A stretch of 64,000 bases of DNA from SAR324 cluster bacterium. GTDB taxonomy: Bacteria; SAR324; NAC60-12. The stretch's first letter is position 1, and each line of letters begins with the position of its first letter. Made by a program: the position numbers and the translations under genes. The notes beneath the pieces were generated by a model. The model searched no databases. It saw only the letters and a list, made by a program, of their open reading frames with translations, and had not been told where the DNA came from. The stretch is taken from the NCBI GenBank assembly GCA_015231825.1, contig JADGAV010000002.1:73914-137913 (forward strand). Reading direction: 5' to 3'. Shown here piece by piece: positions 36,713-45,399 of this stretch.

Positions 36713-37477
36713 TTGGATTCTTTTGTTCCCCTGATGATCGATGGAACCGGCCTGACGCTTGCCGAATTTTGGATTCTGTGCGGCATTTCGCTGGTCGGCA
36801 GTTTTTTGACTGCCGCACTGGGCATCGGCGGGGGAACACTGGCATTGGCAGTAATGGCTTTGATCCTGCCGCCGACAATCCTGATTCCAATTCACGCGGT
36901 TGTCCAAATTGGTTCGAATGGCAGTCGTGTCATTTTGTTGTTTCGTGATATCGTAAGGCCGGTGATTTTGCCTTTTTTGATCGGAACCCTGATTGGAGGA
37001 GCCGTTGGTGCAAAATTGGTCATAATACTGCCGACGAGCATTCTGCAGGGAATTTTGGCGGTATTCATCGTATATGCCACCTGGGCTCCCAAGTTCCAGG
37101 CACGTAAACCCTCTTTAAAAGCTTTTTTTGGTCTCGGAGTATTTGCAACATTTGCCACCATGTTTGTTGGTGCCACAGGACCTTTGGTTGCCCCTTTTGT
37201 TTCTGCCTACTGTGAAAAACGTCAAAGTATTGTAGCAACCCATGCGATTTTGATGACCATTCAACACAGTATCAAAATTGTTGCTTTTGGAATTTTGGGC
37301 TTTGCTTTCGGTTCCTACATCCCCCTGCTGGTCGGACTTCTGGTATTTGGCTTTGTGGGTACCTATTTGGGGAAAATGCTGCTCAATCGCCTGCCTGAGT
37401 ATCTTTTTAAAATGGGTCTGAGAGCCATTTTGACCTTGCTGGCCATTCGTCTGATGTACGCTGCAATCAGCGCCTGA
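36713..37477 (+). CDS. TauE/SafE-family (TSUP) membrane permease
   Basis: 254 residues, about eight hydrophobic segments, with the paired repeats LVGSFLTAALGIGGGTLALAVM and ATFATMFVGATGPLVAPFVSA. The start is the TTG at 36713 with AATAGGAACTTGC upstream; an ATG at 36734 is an alternative. It is 9 bases after the enolase-superfamily gene, so it is probably co-transcribed and may transport the organic acid or sulfonate that enzyme handles. It is a different subgroup from the TSUP protein at 22830. Confidence 0.85.
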   Translation: MDSFVPLMIDGTGLTLAEFWILCGISLVGSFLTAALGIGGGTLALAVMALILPPTILIPIHAVVQIGSNGSRVILLFRDIVRPVILPFLIGTLIGGAVGAKLVIILPTSILQGILAVFIVYATWAPKFQARKPSLKAFFGLGVFATFATMFVGATGPLVAPFVSAYCEKRQSIVATHAILMTIQHSIKIVAFGILGFAFGSYIPLLVGLLVFGFVGTYLGKMLLNRLPEYLFKMGLRAILTLLAIRLMYAAISA

Positions 37478-37525
37478 AAAGCATTGATTTTGACACAGAA
37501 AAATTTGAAATTTGATTGAACCATT

Positions 37526-37543
37526 GCTCTTCGGCTGAAGAGC
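37526..37543 (+). terminator. Hairpin after the TauE gene, possible terminator
   Basis: GCTCTTC and GAAGAGC form a perfect 7-bp stem with the loop GGCT, about 50 bases after the permease stop. No U-run follows, so it may be a processing or attenuation hairpin instead. Confidence 0.3.
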
Positions 37544-37670
37544 ATAAGCCTGACGGCCTCCCTGTCGATATAAATCAGAACTGAAGGAAAAATTTCTTGA
37601 GTTGCAAAGCAGCATGCAGTAGTTTGAGCGCGAGTTGGGCTTGGACCGAATTTTATCAGGAGAATTTAAT

Positions 37671-37684
37671 AATGGTATACCATT
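37671..37684. promoter_or_regulatory. GntR-like palindromic operator
   Basis: A perfect 14-bp palindrome, AATGGTATACCATT, lies 71 bases before the flavin reductase start. The core TGGTATACCA is typical of operators of GntR-family (FadR/FCD) regulators of organic-acid catabolism. No such regulator is encoded in the window. Confidence 0.5.
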
Positions 37685-37754
37685 TGGTCTCGGATCAGGC
37701 CTTATGGGCAAACTTATTTCAATTTGAACACGAACTGAATAACAGGAGATCAGA

Positions 37755-38258
37755 ATGGATGCAGAAATGAAAAAAACCGCGTTGAGAATGATTCCATACG
37801 GGCTTTACATTCTCTCTGCGGAAGATAAAGAAGGCAATGTGGTTGCGGCGACGGTCAACTGGGTGACGCAAGCATCATTTCAACCCCCTCTGGTGGCTGT
37901 TGGAGTGAAAGCAGATTCGAACACGCACAGCGTCATCAAAGCAACGGGTGTCTTTGCCTTGAATGTGTTGGGAAAAGATCAAAAAGGAGCCGCTTTTACT
38001 TTCTTCAAAGCACTGGAGAGGGAAGGAAATACTATTGGAGGGGAAGCGTTTCACGCGGGAGAAACGGGATCTCCTGTTTTTGAAAGCACGCCTGCTTTTG
38101 TCGAATGCAAATTGGTGGAAACTTTGGAAAAAGGGGATCATTCCATCTTTGTCGGTGAAGTTGTCAATGCGGGAGTGAATACCCCTCCTGAAGGAAGAGC
38201 AGATGATGCTACGCTTATCCTGAAAGATTTGGGAGAAAAGACATTTTATGGAGGCTGA
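37755..38258 (+). CDS. Flavin-reductase-like FMN-binding protein
   Basis: 167 residues, flavin-reductase-like split-barrel domain: IPYGLYILSAEDKEGNVVAATVNWVTQASFQPPLVAVGVKADS at the N-terminus is the FMN-binding core, followed by FALNVLGKDQ and FVECKLVETLEKGDHSIFVGEVVNAGV. Such proteins supply reduced flavin to monooxygenases or act on their own as oxidoreductases. Ribosome site AACAGGAGATCAGA. It is the first gene after the palindromic operator and precedes the ligase by 142 bases. No partner monooxygenase is adjacent. Confidence 0.85.
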   Translation: MDAEMKKTALRMIPYGLYILSAEDKEGNVVAATVNWVTQASFQPPLVAVGVKADSNTHSVIKATGVFALNVLGKDQKGAAFTFFKALEREGNTIGGEAFHAGETGSPVFESTPAFVECKLVETLEKGDHSIFVGEVVNAGVNTPPEGRADDATLILKDLGEKTFYGG

Positions 38259-38400
38259 TCAACCCGAAACTTGAAAAGTTTTCATGCTCCCTGTTGGTAT
38301 AGATTATATGCAATATGTTCGTAAATTTTCCAATATTTCAATCCCAAAGAGTGCAGGAAATTCCGCCAAAGTTCTTTTCTATTTACAGGAAATCTAAACA

Positions 38401-39858
38401 ATGGCCATGACGTCCATCAGCCGTATTATCACGAAACTGGCGGAAGAAGACCCCGAACGCCCGATTGTGACGAACGACGGTCAAACTGTTAAACGCCGGG
38501 AGTTCGATCTCCGCACCAACCGGCTGGCAAGGGCCTACCAAAAACTTGGAGTTGAACAAAATGATTTTGTGACAATTGCGCTGCCCAACTCCATCGAGTT
38601 TTTTGAAGCCTGTGCTGCCATTTGGAAATTGGGAGCCACTCCTCAGCCGGTCTCATCAAGATTGCCCAGAATGGAACTGGAAACAATTGTTGAACTGGCC
38701 AACCCAAGTCTCATCATCGGCATCGAACCCGGCTTGTTGGGCGCTCGCCCAACCCTGGCGGCAGGGTTTCAAGCGGATCAGCACTTGCCTGATTCCGTGC
38801 TTCCTGATCTTGTTTCCAAAAATTGGAAAGCCCCCACCTCCGGAGGAAGTACAGGACGCCCCAAACTGATTGTCTCCAATATTGCAGGTGAATTTGATCT
38901 TGAAGAGGAATCCACTGTTCGAATGCTGGCAAATCGGACGCATTTGGTCACGGGACCTTTGTACCATAACGGCCCCTTGCTTTTTTCCATGCGGGGACTT
39001 TTTCGTGGATGTCATATAGTGGTGATGACTCGCTTTGATGCGGAACAGACACTGGCGTTGATTGAAAAATACCGGGTGGACTGGATGATGATGGTCCCCA
39101 CGATGATGCATCGTATCTGGCGTCTGGGGGAAGAAATCCGGGAAAAATATGATCTTTCTTCGCTACGGATCATGCTCCATTTGGCAGCCCCCTGTCCGAT
39201 TTGGCTCAAGGAAAAATGGATTGATTGGCTGGGAGACCGGGTCCATGAACTGTATGGAGGAACTGAAGAAACTGGCGCGACGTGGATTACCGGCGAAGAA
39301 TGGTTAACTCATAGAGGCTCTGTCGGGAAATTGTATACAGAAGGGCAGATCAAAGTGGTCGATGAGAATGGAAATGAACTTCCTCCGGGAGAAACAGGCG
39401 AGATTTTTTTTCTGCCAAAAGAAGGGCAGGGGAGCACTTATTACTACATCGGTGCAGAAGCCGAGTCCATTGAGGATGGTTGGGAATCCATCGGCGACAT
39501 CGGTTATCTGGATGAAGATGGTTATCTCTATCTGGGGGATCGGAAAAAGGATATGATTCTTTGTGGAGGAGCAAATATATACCCTGCTGAAGTAGAAGCG
39601 GCTATTGACTCCCACCCGCACGTTCGATCCAGTGTGGTTGTTGGTTTACCACATGAAGATTTAGGACAGGCGGTTCATGCAATCGTGGATGCTCCAGGAG
39701 GCATTCAATCAGAGGAATTGCTTGAATTTTTAGCAGATCGACTGATCCGGTACAAGATTCCGCGCAGTTTTGAATTTGTCGATTTCCCCCTCCGGGATGA
39801 GGCGGGAAAGACCAGGCGGTCCGCACTGGCTCAGGAAAGAATTGAAACCCAACAGTAA
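38401..39858 (+). CDS. Acyl-CoA synthetase/AMP-dependent ligase
   Basis: 485 residues, ANL superfamily. The ATP-binding loop is APTSGGSTGRPKLIVS near 140, the adenylate motif is ELYGGTEETGATWI near 285, then YLYLGDRKKDMILCGGANIYPAEVEAAI, and the C-terminal catalytic Lys lies in RDEAGKTRR. It activates a carboxylic acid to the acyl-AMP and then the CoA thioester. The pattern resembles the bile-acid-CoA ligase/medium-chain branch. ATGs at 38401 and 38407 are both possible; AGGAAATCTAAAC favours the first. It is followed 11 bases later by the SDR. Confidence 0.85.
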   Translation: MAMTSISRIITKLAEEDPERPIVTNDGQTVKRREFDLRTNRLARAYQKLGVEQNDFVTIALPNSIEFFEACAAIWKLGATPQPVSSRLPRMELETIVELANPSLIIGIEPGLLGARPTLAAGFQADQHLPDSVLPDLVSKNWKAPTSGGSTGRPKLIVSNIAGEFDLEEESTVRMLANRTHLVTGPLYHNGPLLFSMRGLFRGCHIVVMTRFDAEQTLALIEKYRVDWMMMVPTMMHRIWRLGEEIREKYDLSSLRIMLHLAAPCPIWLKEKWIDWLGDRVHELYGGTEETGATWITGEEWLTHRGSVGKLYTEGQIKVVDENGNELPPGETGEIFFLPKEGQGSTYYYIGAEAESIEDGWESIGDIGYLDEDGYLYLGDRKKDMILCGGANIYPAEVEAAIDSHPHVRSSVVVGLPHEDLGQAVHAIVDAPGGIQSEELLEFLADRLIRYKIPRSFEFVDFPLRDEAGKTRRSALAQERIETQQ

Positions 39859-39869
39859 GGAGGATTCGA

Positions 39870-40655
39870 ATGGCCTATCATGCTTTTGACTTAAACGGAA
39901 AAGTCGCGTTGATTACGGGTGGAAACGGTGGGATTGGATTAGGATTTGCCGAAGCTCTGGCGCAGGCGGGTTCAGAGGTTTGTATCTGGGGAACCAATGA
40001 CGAAAAAAATGCTGCTGCGCTGGAAAAGCTTAATGCTTATGGACGCAAAGTGGTGGTGATGAAGTGCAATGTGAGCAATGAAGAAGAAGTCCGCACCCGT
40101 TTCAATGAAACACTTCAAATTTTTGGCAGGGTGGATGCCTGTTTTGCCAATGCCGGGGTTGGGGGAGGTCGTGATCGGTCTTTTGCAGAAATGGAGACCG
40201 AAGAATGGAAGCGGGTCCTTGACATCAATCTTAATGGTGTTTTTTTCCCGTTTCGTGAGGCATCTCGACACATGGTGGAACGCGCGAAAAACGGAGATCC
40301 AGGGGGGCGACTGATTGGGACTGCCAGCCTGGCTGCTCTTTCCGGTGCTCCACGCGGCGAGCATTATGCTGCAAGCAAAGGAGGAATGGTTTCTATGATC
40401 CGGGGGCTTGCGGTTGAATTTGCCCGTTATGGCGTTACGGCCCACACCATTCTGCCGGGCTGGATTGAAACGGCAATGACAGAGAGGCATATGAACAACG
40501 AAAAATTTGTTTCAAATGTCCTCCCTCGAATCCCGCAAAGACGCTGGGGGAAACCTGAAGATTTTGGTGCGATTGCTGTCTACATCATGAGTGACGCCAG
40601 TTCCTACCACACGGGTGATGAGTTCTTGATTGACGGCGGATATTTTTTGTTCTAG
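39870..40655 (+). CDS. Short-chain dehydrogenase/reductase
   Basis: 261 residues, classical SDR. Cofactor motif ALITGGNGGIGLGFAEAL at about 12-29; NAG motif CFANAGVGG; the Ser, Tyr and Lys of the active site are in GTASLAAL and HYAASKGG; the C-terminus HTGDEFLIDGGYFLF is typical. It oxidises or reduces an alcohol/ketone with NAD(P)(H). Very strong ribosome site TAAGGAGGATTCGA, overlapping the end of the ligase gene, so it is co-transcribed. It is the last gene of the second catabolic set, 7 bases from the convergent TerB-like gene. Confidence 0.9.
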   Translation: MAYHAFDLNGKVALITGGNGGIGLGFAEALAQAGSEVCIWGTNDEKNAAALEKLNAYGRKVVVMKCNVSNEEEVRTRFNETLQIFGRVDACFANAGVGGGRDRSFAEMETEEWKRVLDINLNGVFFPFREASRHMVERAKNGDPGGRLIGTASLAALSGAPRGEHYAASKGGMVSMIRGLAVEFARYGVTAHTILPGWIETAMTERHMNNEKFVSNVLPRIPQRRWGKPEDFGAIAVYIMSDASSYHTGDEFLIDGGYFLF

Positions 40656-40662
40656 AAAATAT

Positions 40663-41535
40663 TTAAAAAAGAGAACGCCGCAACATCAGCGCTGAGGCAA
40701 CAGGTTGAATGATGTTGTCCTGTTCATGTTCGTCAAATTCGAACATGTTTCCCAAGGTTTTAATCAAGGAAGCTTCTTCAGTAGAATATTCTCCATCAAT
40801 CATTACGATTTCGACAATATACTGAAAAATCTGTGCTTTGAATTGTGGGTCAAAGCCGGGAAAAGGAAGCGGTGCCGATTCGTCCATTTCTTTTTCAAGC
40901 CGAGCGATTTTTCCTTGATCATAATCCAGTAATTGCAGGATATTTTCAAAATATTTGTACTCCCTCGTGTGAACAAGGCGATCAGCGTGAATTGCTCTCC
41001 ATAGCATCCTTGCAACCCAAAATCGCTGTTTTTCAGTGAGGTTTTTTCGCAAGAGCAATGTGAAATTTTTTCTTTTTTCATATTGGTGTTGTTCAATACA
41101 GGTATCGGTGACGAACGGCGCAATTTCCAGCGCGTTTGCTACATCACTGAGAAACATGTATCCATTGTCAGACAATTCATTCCCGCATGTCAATATTTTG
41201 AGAACTCCCTGAATCACTTTACGAGCTGTTTTTTCAGGCAGTTTGAGTACTTCTGGTGGAATTTCTTCAAATTCTTCAACACGACTTGCGCTAATTGCTG
41301 CTTCAAAAACATCTCCAATCCAAAGCTTGCATTTCCGTATACGCATTGATGTCTGGGTTGATAAAGACGAATATGATTTAGGATCGTTTTGACTGCTTTC
41401 CGCATTTTTCAGTTCAGGAAAAATGCATTCAATCAATGAGGCAGCATAGTCTAGATCTTCAAATATTTCTGCTGTACATGTGAGTTTTGTTTGCTTTTGG
41501 TTTTCCAATATATCTGTTTCTTTAGGGAACAACAT
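40663..41535 (-). CDS. TerB-like domain protein
   Basis: 290 residues, acidic, mostly helical, no signal peptide. Two segments match the TerB/DjlA-like pattern of an Asp-centred helix pair: WRAIHADRLVHTREYKYFENIL in the middle and EIVMIDGEYSTEEASLIKTLGNMF near the end. TerB-like domains bind metal or act in membrane-stress complexes; the exact function here is unknown. The start has ACAGGATGAAACC upstream. It stands between the convergent SDR and aminopeptidase N, in the same direction as the latter. Confidence 0.7.
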   Translation of the reverse strand: MLFPKETDILENQKQTKLTCTAEIFEDLDYAASLIECIFPELKNAESSQNDPKSYSSLSTQTSMRIRKCKLWIGDVFEAAISASRVEEFEEIPPEVLKLPEKTARKVIQGVLKILTCGNELSDNGYMFLSDVANALEIAPFVTDTCIEQHQYEKRKNFTLLLRKNLTEKQRFWVARMLWRAIHADRLVHTREYKYFENILQLLDYDQGKIARLEKEMDESAPLPFPGFDPQFKAQIFQYIVEIVMIDGEYSTEEASLIKTLGNMFEFDEHEQDNIIQPVASALMLRRSLF

Positions 41536-41640
41536 GGTTTCATCCTGTTTGAATTGTCATAGTACCACTTTTGCTCAGTTCAGTGGCCTATTCTAGTTTT
41601 TAATTGCTTAACAACAGAAAATTCATCTCAAATTCAGGCA

Positions 41641-44280
41641 TTATACCAGACTTTTGGTTGAAATTTCATAAACATCTTTTGAGAGTCCATCTTTGTTAAC
41701 GATGCGTTCCAGCTCTTGTTTCATTAGTTCCTGTCGTTTCATGTCAAACCGGCGCCAATGACTCAAACTTCCAACCAAACGGGCAGCGATTTGAGGGTTC
41801 ACGGAATCCAGTTCCAGGACGCGATCTCCTAAAAACCGGTATCCCTCACCATTTCTGTTGTGAAATCCAAAGGGATTTGCACTGCAGAAAACACCAATCA
41901 GAGAACGAATTTTGTTGGGGTTTTTAATATCAAATGCTGGATGTTTCATCAAGAGTTTCACTTCATCCAAAATATTGTCGAGCGGCGCAACAGCTTGAAT
42001 GGAAAACCATTTGTCGATGACCAGCGGATCATTTCTCCAGGTTTCATAAAACTCTGCCAGGACTTTTTCCCGATGGGAAGTATTGTTCAGCGACAAGGCT
42101 CCCAGTGCGGCGAGACTGTCCGTCATATTGTTTGCGGATTGAAATTGGGTGAGCCCGAGTTTGAGATAGGCATCCTCTTTCAGGCGCACCAGATAAGCGA
42201 GGCTGACATTTTTCAACTGGCGCCTGGCCATGGAATGAATATCAAGTTCATAGGGACCATTTTCCAGATTGGTTTGATAACGTTTGAGGAAAAGATCCTG
42301 TAAGGTTCTGGCTAAGGTATTGAGGACAAAATTCCGGACATGATGAATTGCTTCGACATCAACCACTGCCATCATTTCTCCAAGATATGTTTCAGAAGGC
42401 AGGCTGAATGTTTCTGCCACAAGGGCCTGATCCAGCAGGGGGTCTTTCAGCATTTTTTTAAAGGCTTGAACAAAATGTTCACTCAATTTTAACTCTTTTC
42501 CCTGCTGAGCGTCTGCGATCAGCTTCATTATGACTTTGATAGCGAGCTGATGCCCGGCTTCCCAGCGGTTGAAAGAATCACTGTCATGAGCCAGTAGAAA
42601 GGCCAGGTCTTCCTCTGTATATTCCATTCGGACTTTGACCGGTGCAGAAAAACCTCGCAAAAGCGAAGGGGTTGGTTGATGAGGAATGCTGGTGAATCGG
42701 AAGGTTTCTTCTTTTCCCACCAAACTCAAAACACGGGTTTTTCCATCAAAGGGGATGTTTTCTCCTTCCAGCTGCAGGGGTAAATCATTTCCATTTCGGT
42801 CCAGCAAACCCATTGCAATGGGGATATGCAGCGGTTCCTTGTGCTCCTGTCCCGGAGTGGGTTTACAGGATTGCCGGATCTTGAGCGAATAAGTCCCGGA
42901 GTCTTCATCATAATCAGTTTCAACATGCAACTCCGGGGTTCCTGCCTGACGGTACCATTGGAGAAACTGGGTGAGATCCTTTTTGCTTGCGTCTGCCATG
43001 GCGGCGACAAAGTCGTCAGTGGTAACAGCTTGTCCGTCATGGCGTTCAAAATACAGATCCATGCCTTTCCGAAATCCTTCTTCTCCCAAGATCCTATGAA
43101 TCATGCGGATCACTTCCGCCCCTTTGTTGTAGATGGTGCTGGTGTAGAAATTATTGATGGTCAAATAGGAATCCGGACGGACTGGATGCGCCATTGGACC
43201 GGCGTCTTCAGGAAATTGAGATGCCCGCAGTGCCCGGACATCACTGATCCGCTGGACTCCTGCAGAACCCATATCGGCAGAAAAACATTGGTCTCGAAAC
43301 ACAGTCAATCCTTCTTTCAAACTCAGTTGAAACCAATCCCGGCAGGTGATTCGATTCCCGGTCCAATTGTGAAAATATTCATGGGCGATCACTCCTTCTA
43401 TGGCATTGTAATCCCAATCGGTTGCAGTTTCGGGTTTAGCGAGCACATATTTGGAATTAAAAACGTTGAGCCCCTTGTTTTCCATCGCTCCCATATTGAA
43501 ATCATTGACGGCGACGATCATGTAAATATCAAGATCGTATTCTCTGCCATACTTTTCCTCTTCCCATTGCATTGCTTTTTTGAGCGACCGCAAAGCATGC
43601 TCACATTTGTCATAATTGATTTTTTCCACAAAAATTTCCAGTGACACTGTGCGTCCGCTTTTTGTCACAAAGGTATCTTTTTGACAGACTAAATCGCCGG
43701 CGACCAATGCAAACAGGTAGGAGGGTTTCTTAAAAGGATCTTCCCACCTGACCCAGTGCCGATTGTCCGGACAATTCCCCTGATCCACCAGATTGCCATT
43801 AGACAGCAATACCGGGTATTTTTCCTTGTCTGCACTTATGGTAGTGCTGTACCGTGCCATCACATCAGGACGGTCCAGGAAATAAGTCATTCTGCGGAAA
43901 CCTTCGGCTTCACATTGTGTGCAAAAATTTCCGCTGGATTTGTAGAGTCCTTCGAGCGCTGTGTTTTCATGCGGTTTGATTTCAGTTTCGATCTCGAGGG
44001 TAAAGGCTTCTGGCAGATTCGTGATGGTCAATGATTGCTCATCGACGGAACAACGTTCTGCACTCAACAACTCCCCATTCAAACCGATCGATTTTAAACG
44101 CAGATTTTTCCCGTCCAGAATAAGAGGAGTCTGCACCTTGTTGTTGCTGTGCATCTCTAAGCGGGATTTGACTATCGTGACCTCCTCCTGCAGATCAAAA
44201 TTCAAATCAACGTTTTCAATACAATAATCAGGAGGAGTGTAGTCTTTCAAATAGATCGTTTTTGGAGATTTCTGCTGCAT
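41641..44280 (-). CDS. pepN: Aminopeptidase N (M1 metallopeptidase)
   Basis: 879 residues, the normal length of the bacterial PepN branch. The exopeptidase motif GAMEN is at 264-268, the zinc motif HEYFH at 300-304 with third ligand E323 (LKEGLTVFRD), and the N-terminal saddle domain precedes them. DUF3458-type Ig-like and C-terminal helical domains follow (about 440-879). It is a cytoplasmic zinc aminopeptidase that completes protein degradation. The gene is alone; the TerB-like gene downstream on the same strand is about 105 bases away. Confidence 0.95.
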   Translation of the reverse strand: MQQKSPKTIYLKDYTPPDYCIENVDLNFDLQEEVTIVKSRLEMHSNNKVQTPLILDGKNLRLKSIGLNGELLSAERCSVDEQSLTITNLPEAFTLEIETEIKPHENTALEGLYKSSGNFCTQCEAEGFRRMTYFLDRPDVMARYSTTISADKEKYPVLLSNGNLVDQGNCPDNRHWVRWEDPFKKPSYLFALVAGDLVCQKDTFVTKSGRTVSLEIFVEKINYDKCEHALRSLKKAMQWEEEKYGREYDLDIYMIVAVNDFNMGAMENKGLNVFNSKYVLAKPETATDWDYNAIEGVIAHEYFHNWTGNRITCRDWFQLSLKEGLTVFRDQCFSADMGSAGVQRISDVRALRASQFPEDAGPMAHPVRPDSYLTINNFYTSTIYNKGAEVIRMIHRILGEEGFRKGMDLYFERHDGQAVTTDDFVAAMADASKKDLTQFLQWYRQAGTPELHVETDYDEDSGTYSLKIRQSCKPTPGQEHKEPLHIPIAMGLLDRNGNDLPLQLEGENIPFDGKTRVLSLVGKEETFRFTSIPHQPTPSLLRGFSAPVKVRMEYTEEDLAFLLAHDSDSFNRWEAGHQLAIKVIMKLIADAQQGKELKLSEHFVQAFKKMLKDPLLDQALVAETFSLPSETYLGEMMAVVDVEAIHHVRNFVLNTLARTLQDLFLKRYQTNLENGPYELDIHSMARRQLKNVSLAYLVRLKEDAYLKLGLTQFQSANNMTDSLAALGALSLNNTSHREKVLAEFYETWRNDPLVIDKWFSIQAVAPLDNILDEVKLLMKHPAFDIKNPNKIRSLIGVFCSANPFGFHNRNGEGYRFLGDRVLELDSVNPQIAARLVGSLSHWRRFDMKRQELMKQELERIVNKDGLSKDVYEISTKSLV

Positions 44281-44874
44281 GGTGATTCTTCAGATAAAAA
44301 TTAAAATTACATTCGTTCCCTGACCTCGTGGGATGATTTGCTGTATTTTTTAAAAAAGGAGATTTTGAGTGAGTGCCTAAGGTAAATTAAGCAAAAAAAA
44401 GTGGCAATCTGTAATATTGCGGACAATCCGGCACTAGGACGCAGCCTTCCTTAAGATTCGATAGATTCTCAATTGGGAAATCCCTGAAAAGAATGGAAAT
44501 CATAAACACGAAATGATCGGCATCAATTGGACAGCGAGAGGAAGGTATGCGCCAATTGCCCGAGCATTCGGGGAAAAGCAAAAATATGGGTGAGAAAGCA
44601 GACGACTCAATTTATGAAGATGAATCAGTTTTGTTCCCGTATTCTTTTAAATCGATTCAGTTTTTCTTCTGTCAAACCGGGGTATCTCCAGATTGGCCCG
44701 GAAATGATCGGACATATACCTTTGATTTGCTCTGAAAAATTCATCAGGACGTTTAAAAAAATAGAAAATCGGGAAAATGTTGCAGTTTTTCCAAATTATT
44801 TTTTTTGCCTCCGTCTATGGAAAGTAACGTAAGTTCTGAAAGTTTTTGGAATCATCCCAAATCAGAGGAAATGA
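44281..44874. other. Divergent intergenic region, no gene seen
   Basis: About 590 bases between pepN (minus) and the receiver-domain protein (plus). Short frames at 44387-44581, 44527-44832 and 44547-44735 are not convincing: no ribosome sites and no protein-like pattern. Confidence 0.35.
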
Positions 44875-45399
44875 ATGTCGGAAAAATTGAATATCCCCAA
44901 ATTGAGATTGATCAAATCCCAAGCTATGCAACCCAAAAAAAACACCATTTTGATGGTCGATTGCGACATAGAAAATTTGAATGCAGTCGTGGAAATATTG
45001 AGTCAGGACTACCATGTTTTGAAGGCAGGTGACGGGCAGGAAGCTCTGGAACTGATTGAACATAAAGCTAAAAAAGAACCCATTCATTTGATCATTTCTG
45101 AGCATCGTCTGCCGCGGATGTCTGGAATGGAACTGATGGCGCGTTCTCACCTGCTTCTGCCGGATTCTATCAAAGTCATCCTCAGCGGATACACCGATTA
45201 CGATGGAATCATTGATTCGCCAAATTCGGGTGTAATCTATGAATTTTTGAGCAAGCCATTGGAGACATCTGAACTGATGAATACAGTCAGACGGGCTTTA
45301 CGGGTTTATGAAACTAAAGAAAAGGCCAGTTCAAAAAACAACGGCGCTCACTCTTCATACAATTCCTTGACTTCGGCCGCACTCAAGGCACGGTTGTAA
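44875..45399 (+). CDS. Receiver-domain protein lacking the phospho-acceptor Asp
   Basis: 174 residues. It has a receiver fold with the acidic pocket VDCD (29-31), the Thr/Ser position ILSGYTD and the Lys in FLSKPLE. The place of the phosphorylated Asp is Glu: E76 in LIISEHRLPRMSG, encoded by GAG. The last 25 residues are a Ser/Asn/Lys-rich tail. There is no output domain. Asp-to-Glu at this place often mimics the phosphorylated state, so a constitutively active or phosphate-independent adaptor is possible. Ribosome site AGAGGAA. The 3' end overlaps the convergent LamG lipoprotein gene by 52 bases. Confidence 0.8.
   Translation: MSEKLNIPKLRLIKSQAMQPKKNTILMVDCDIENLNAVVEILSQDYHVLKAGDGQEALELIEHKAKKEPIHLIISEHRLPRMSGMELMARSHLLLPDSIKVILSGYTDYDGIIDSPNSGVIYEFLSKPLETSELMNTVRRALRVYETKEKASSKNNGAHSSYNSLTSAALKARL

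Noticed and set aside
41641..44280. Long plus-strand frames inside pepN (for example 42826-43644)
   Set aside because: They are antisense shadows of a gene with clear M1 peptidase motifs and have no family pattern themselves.
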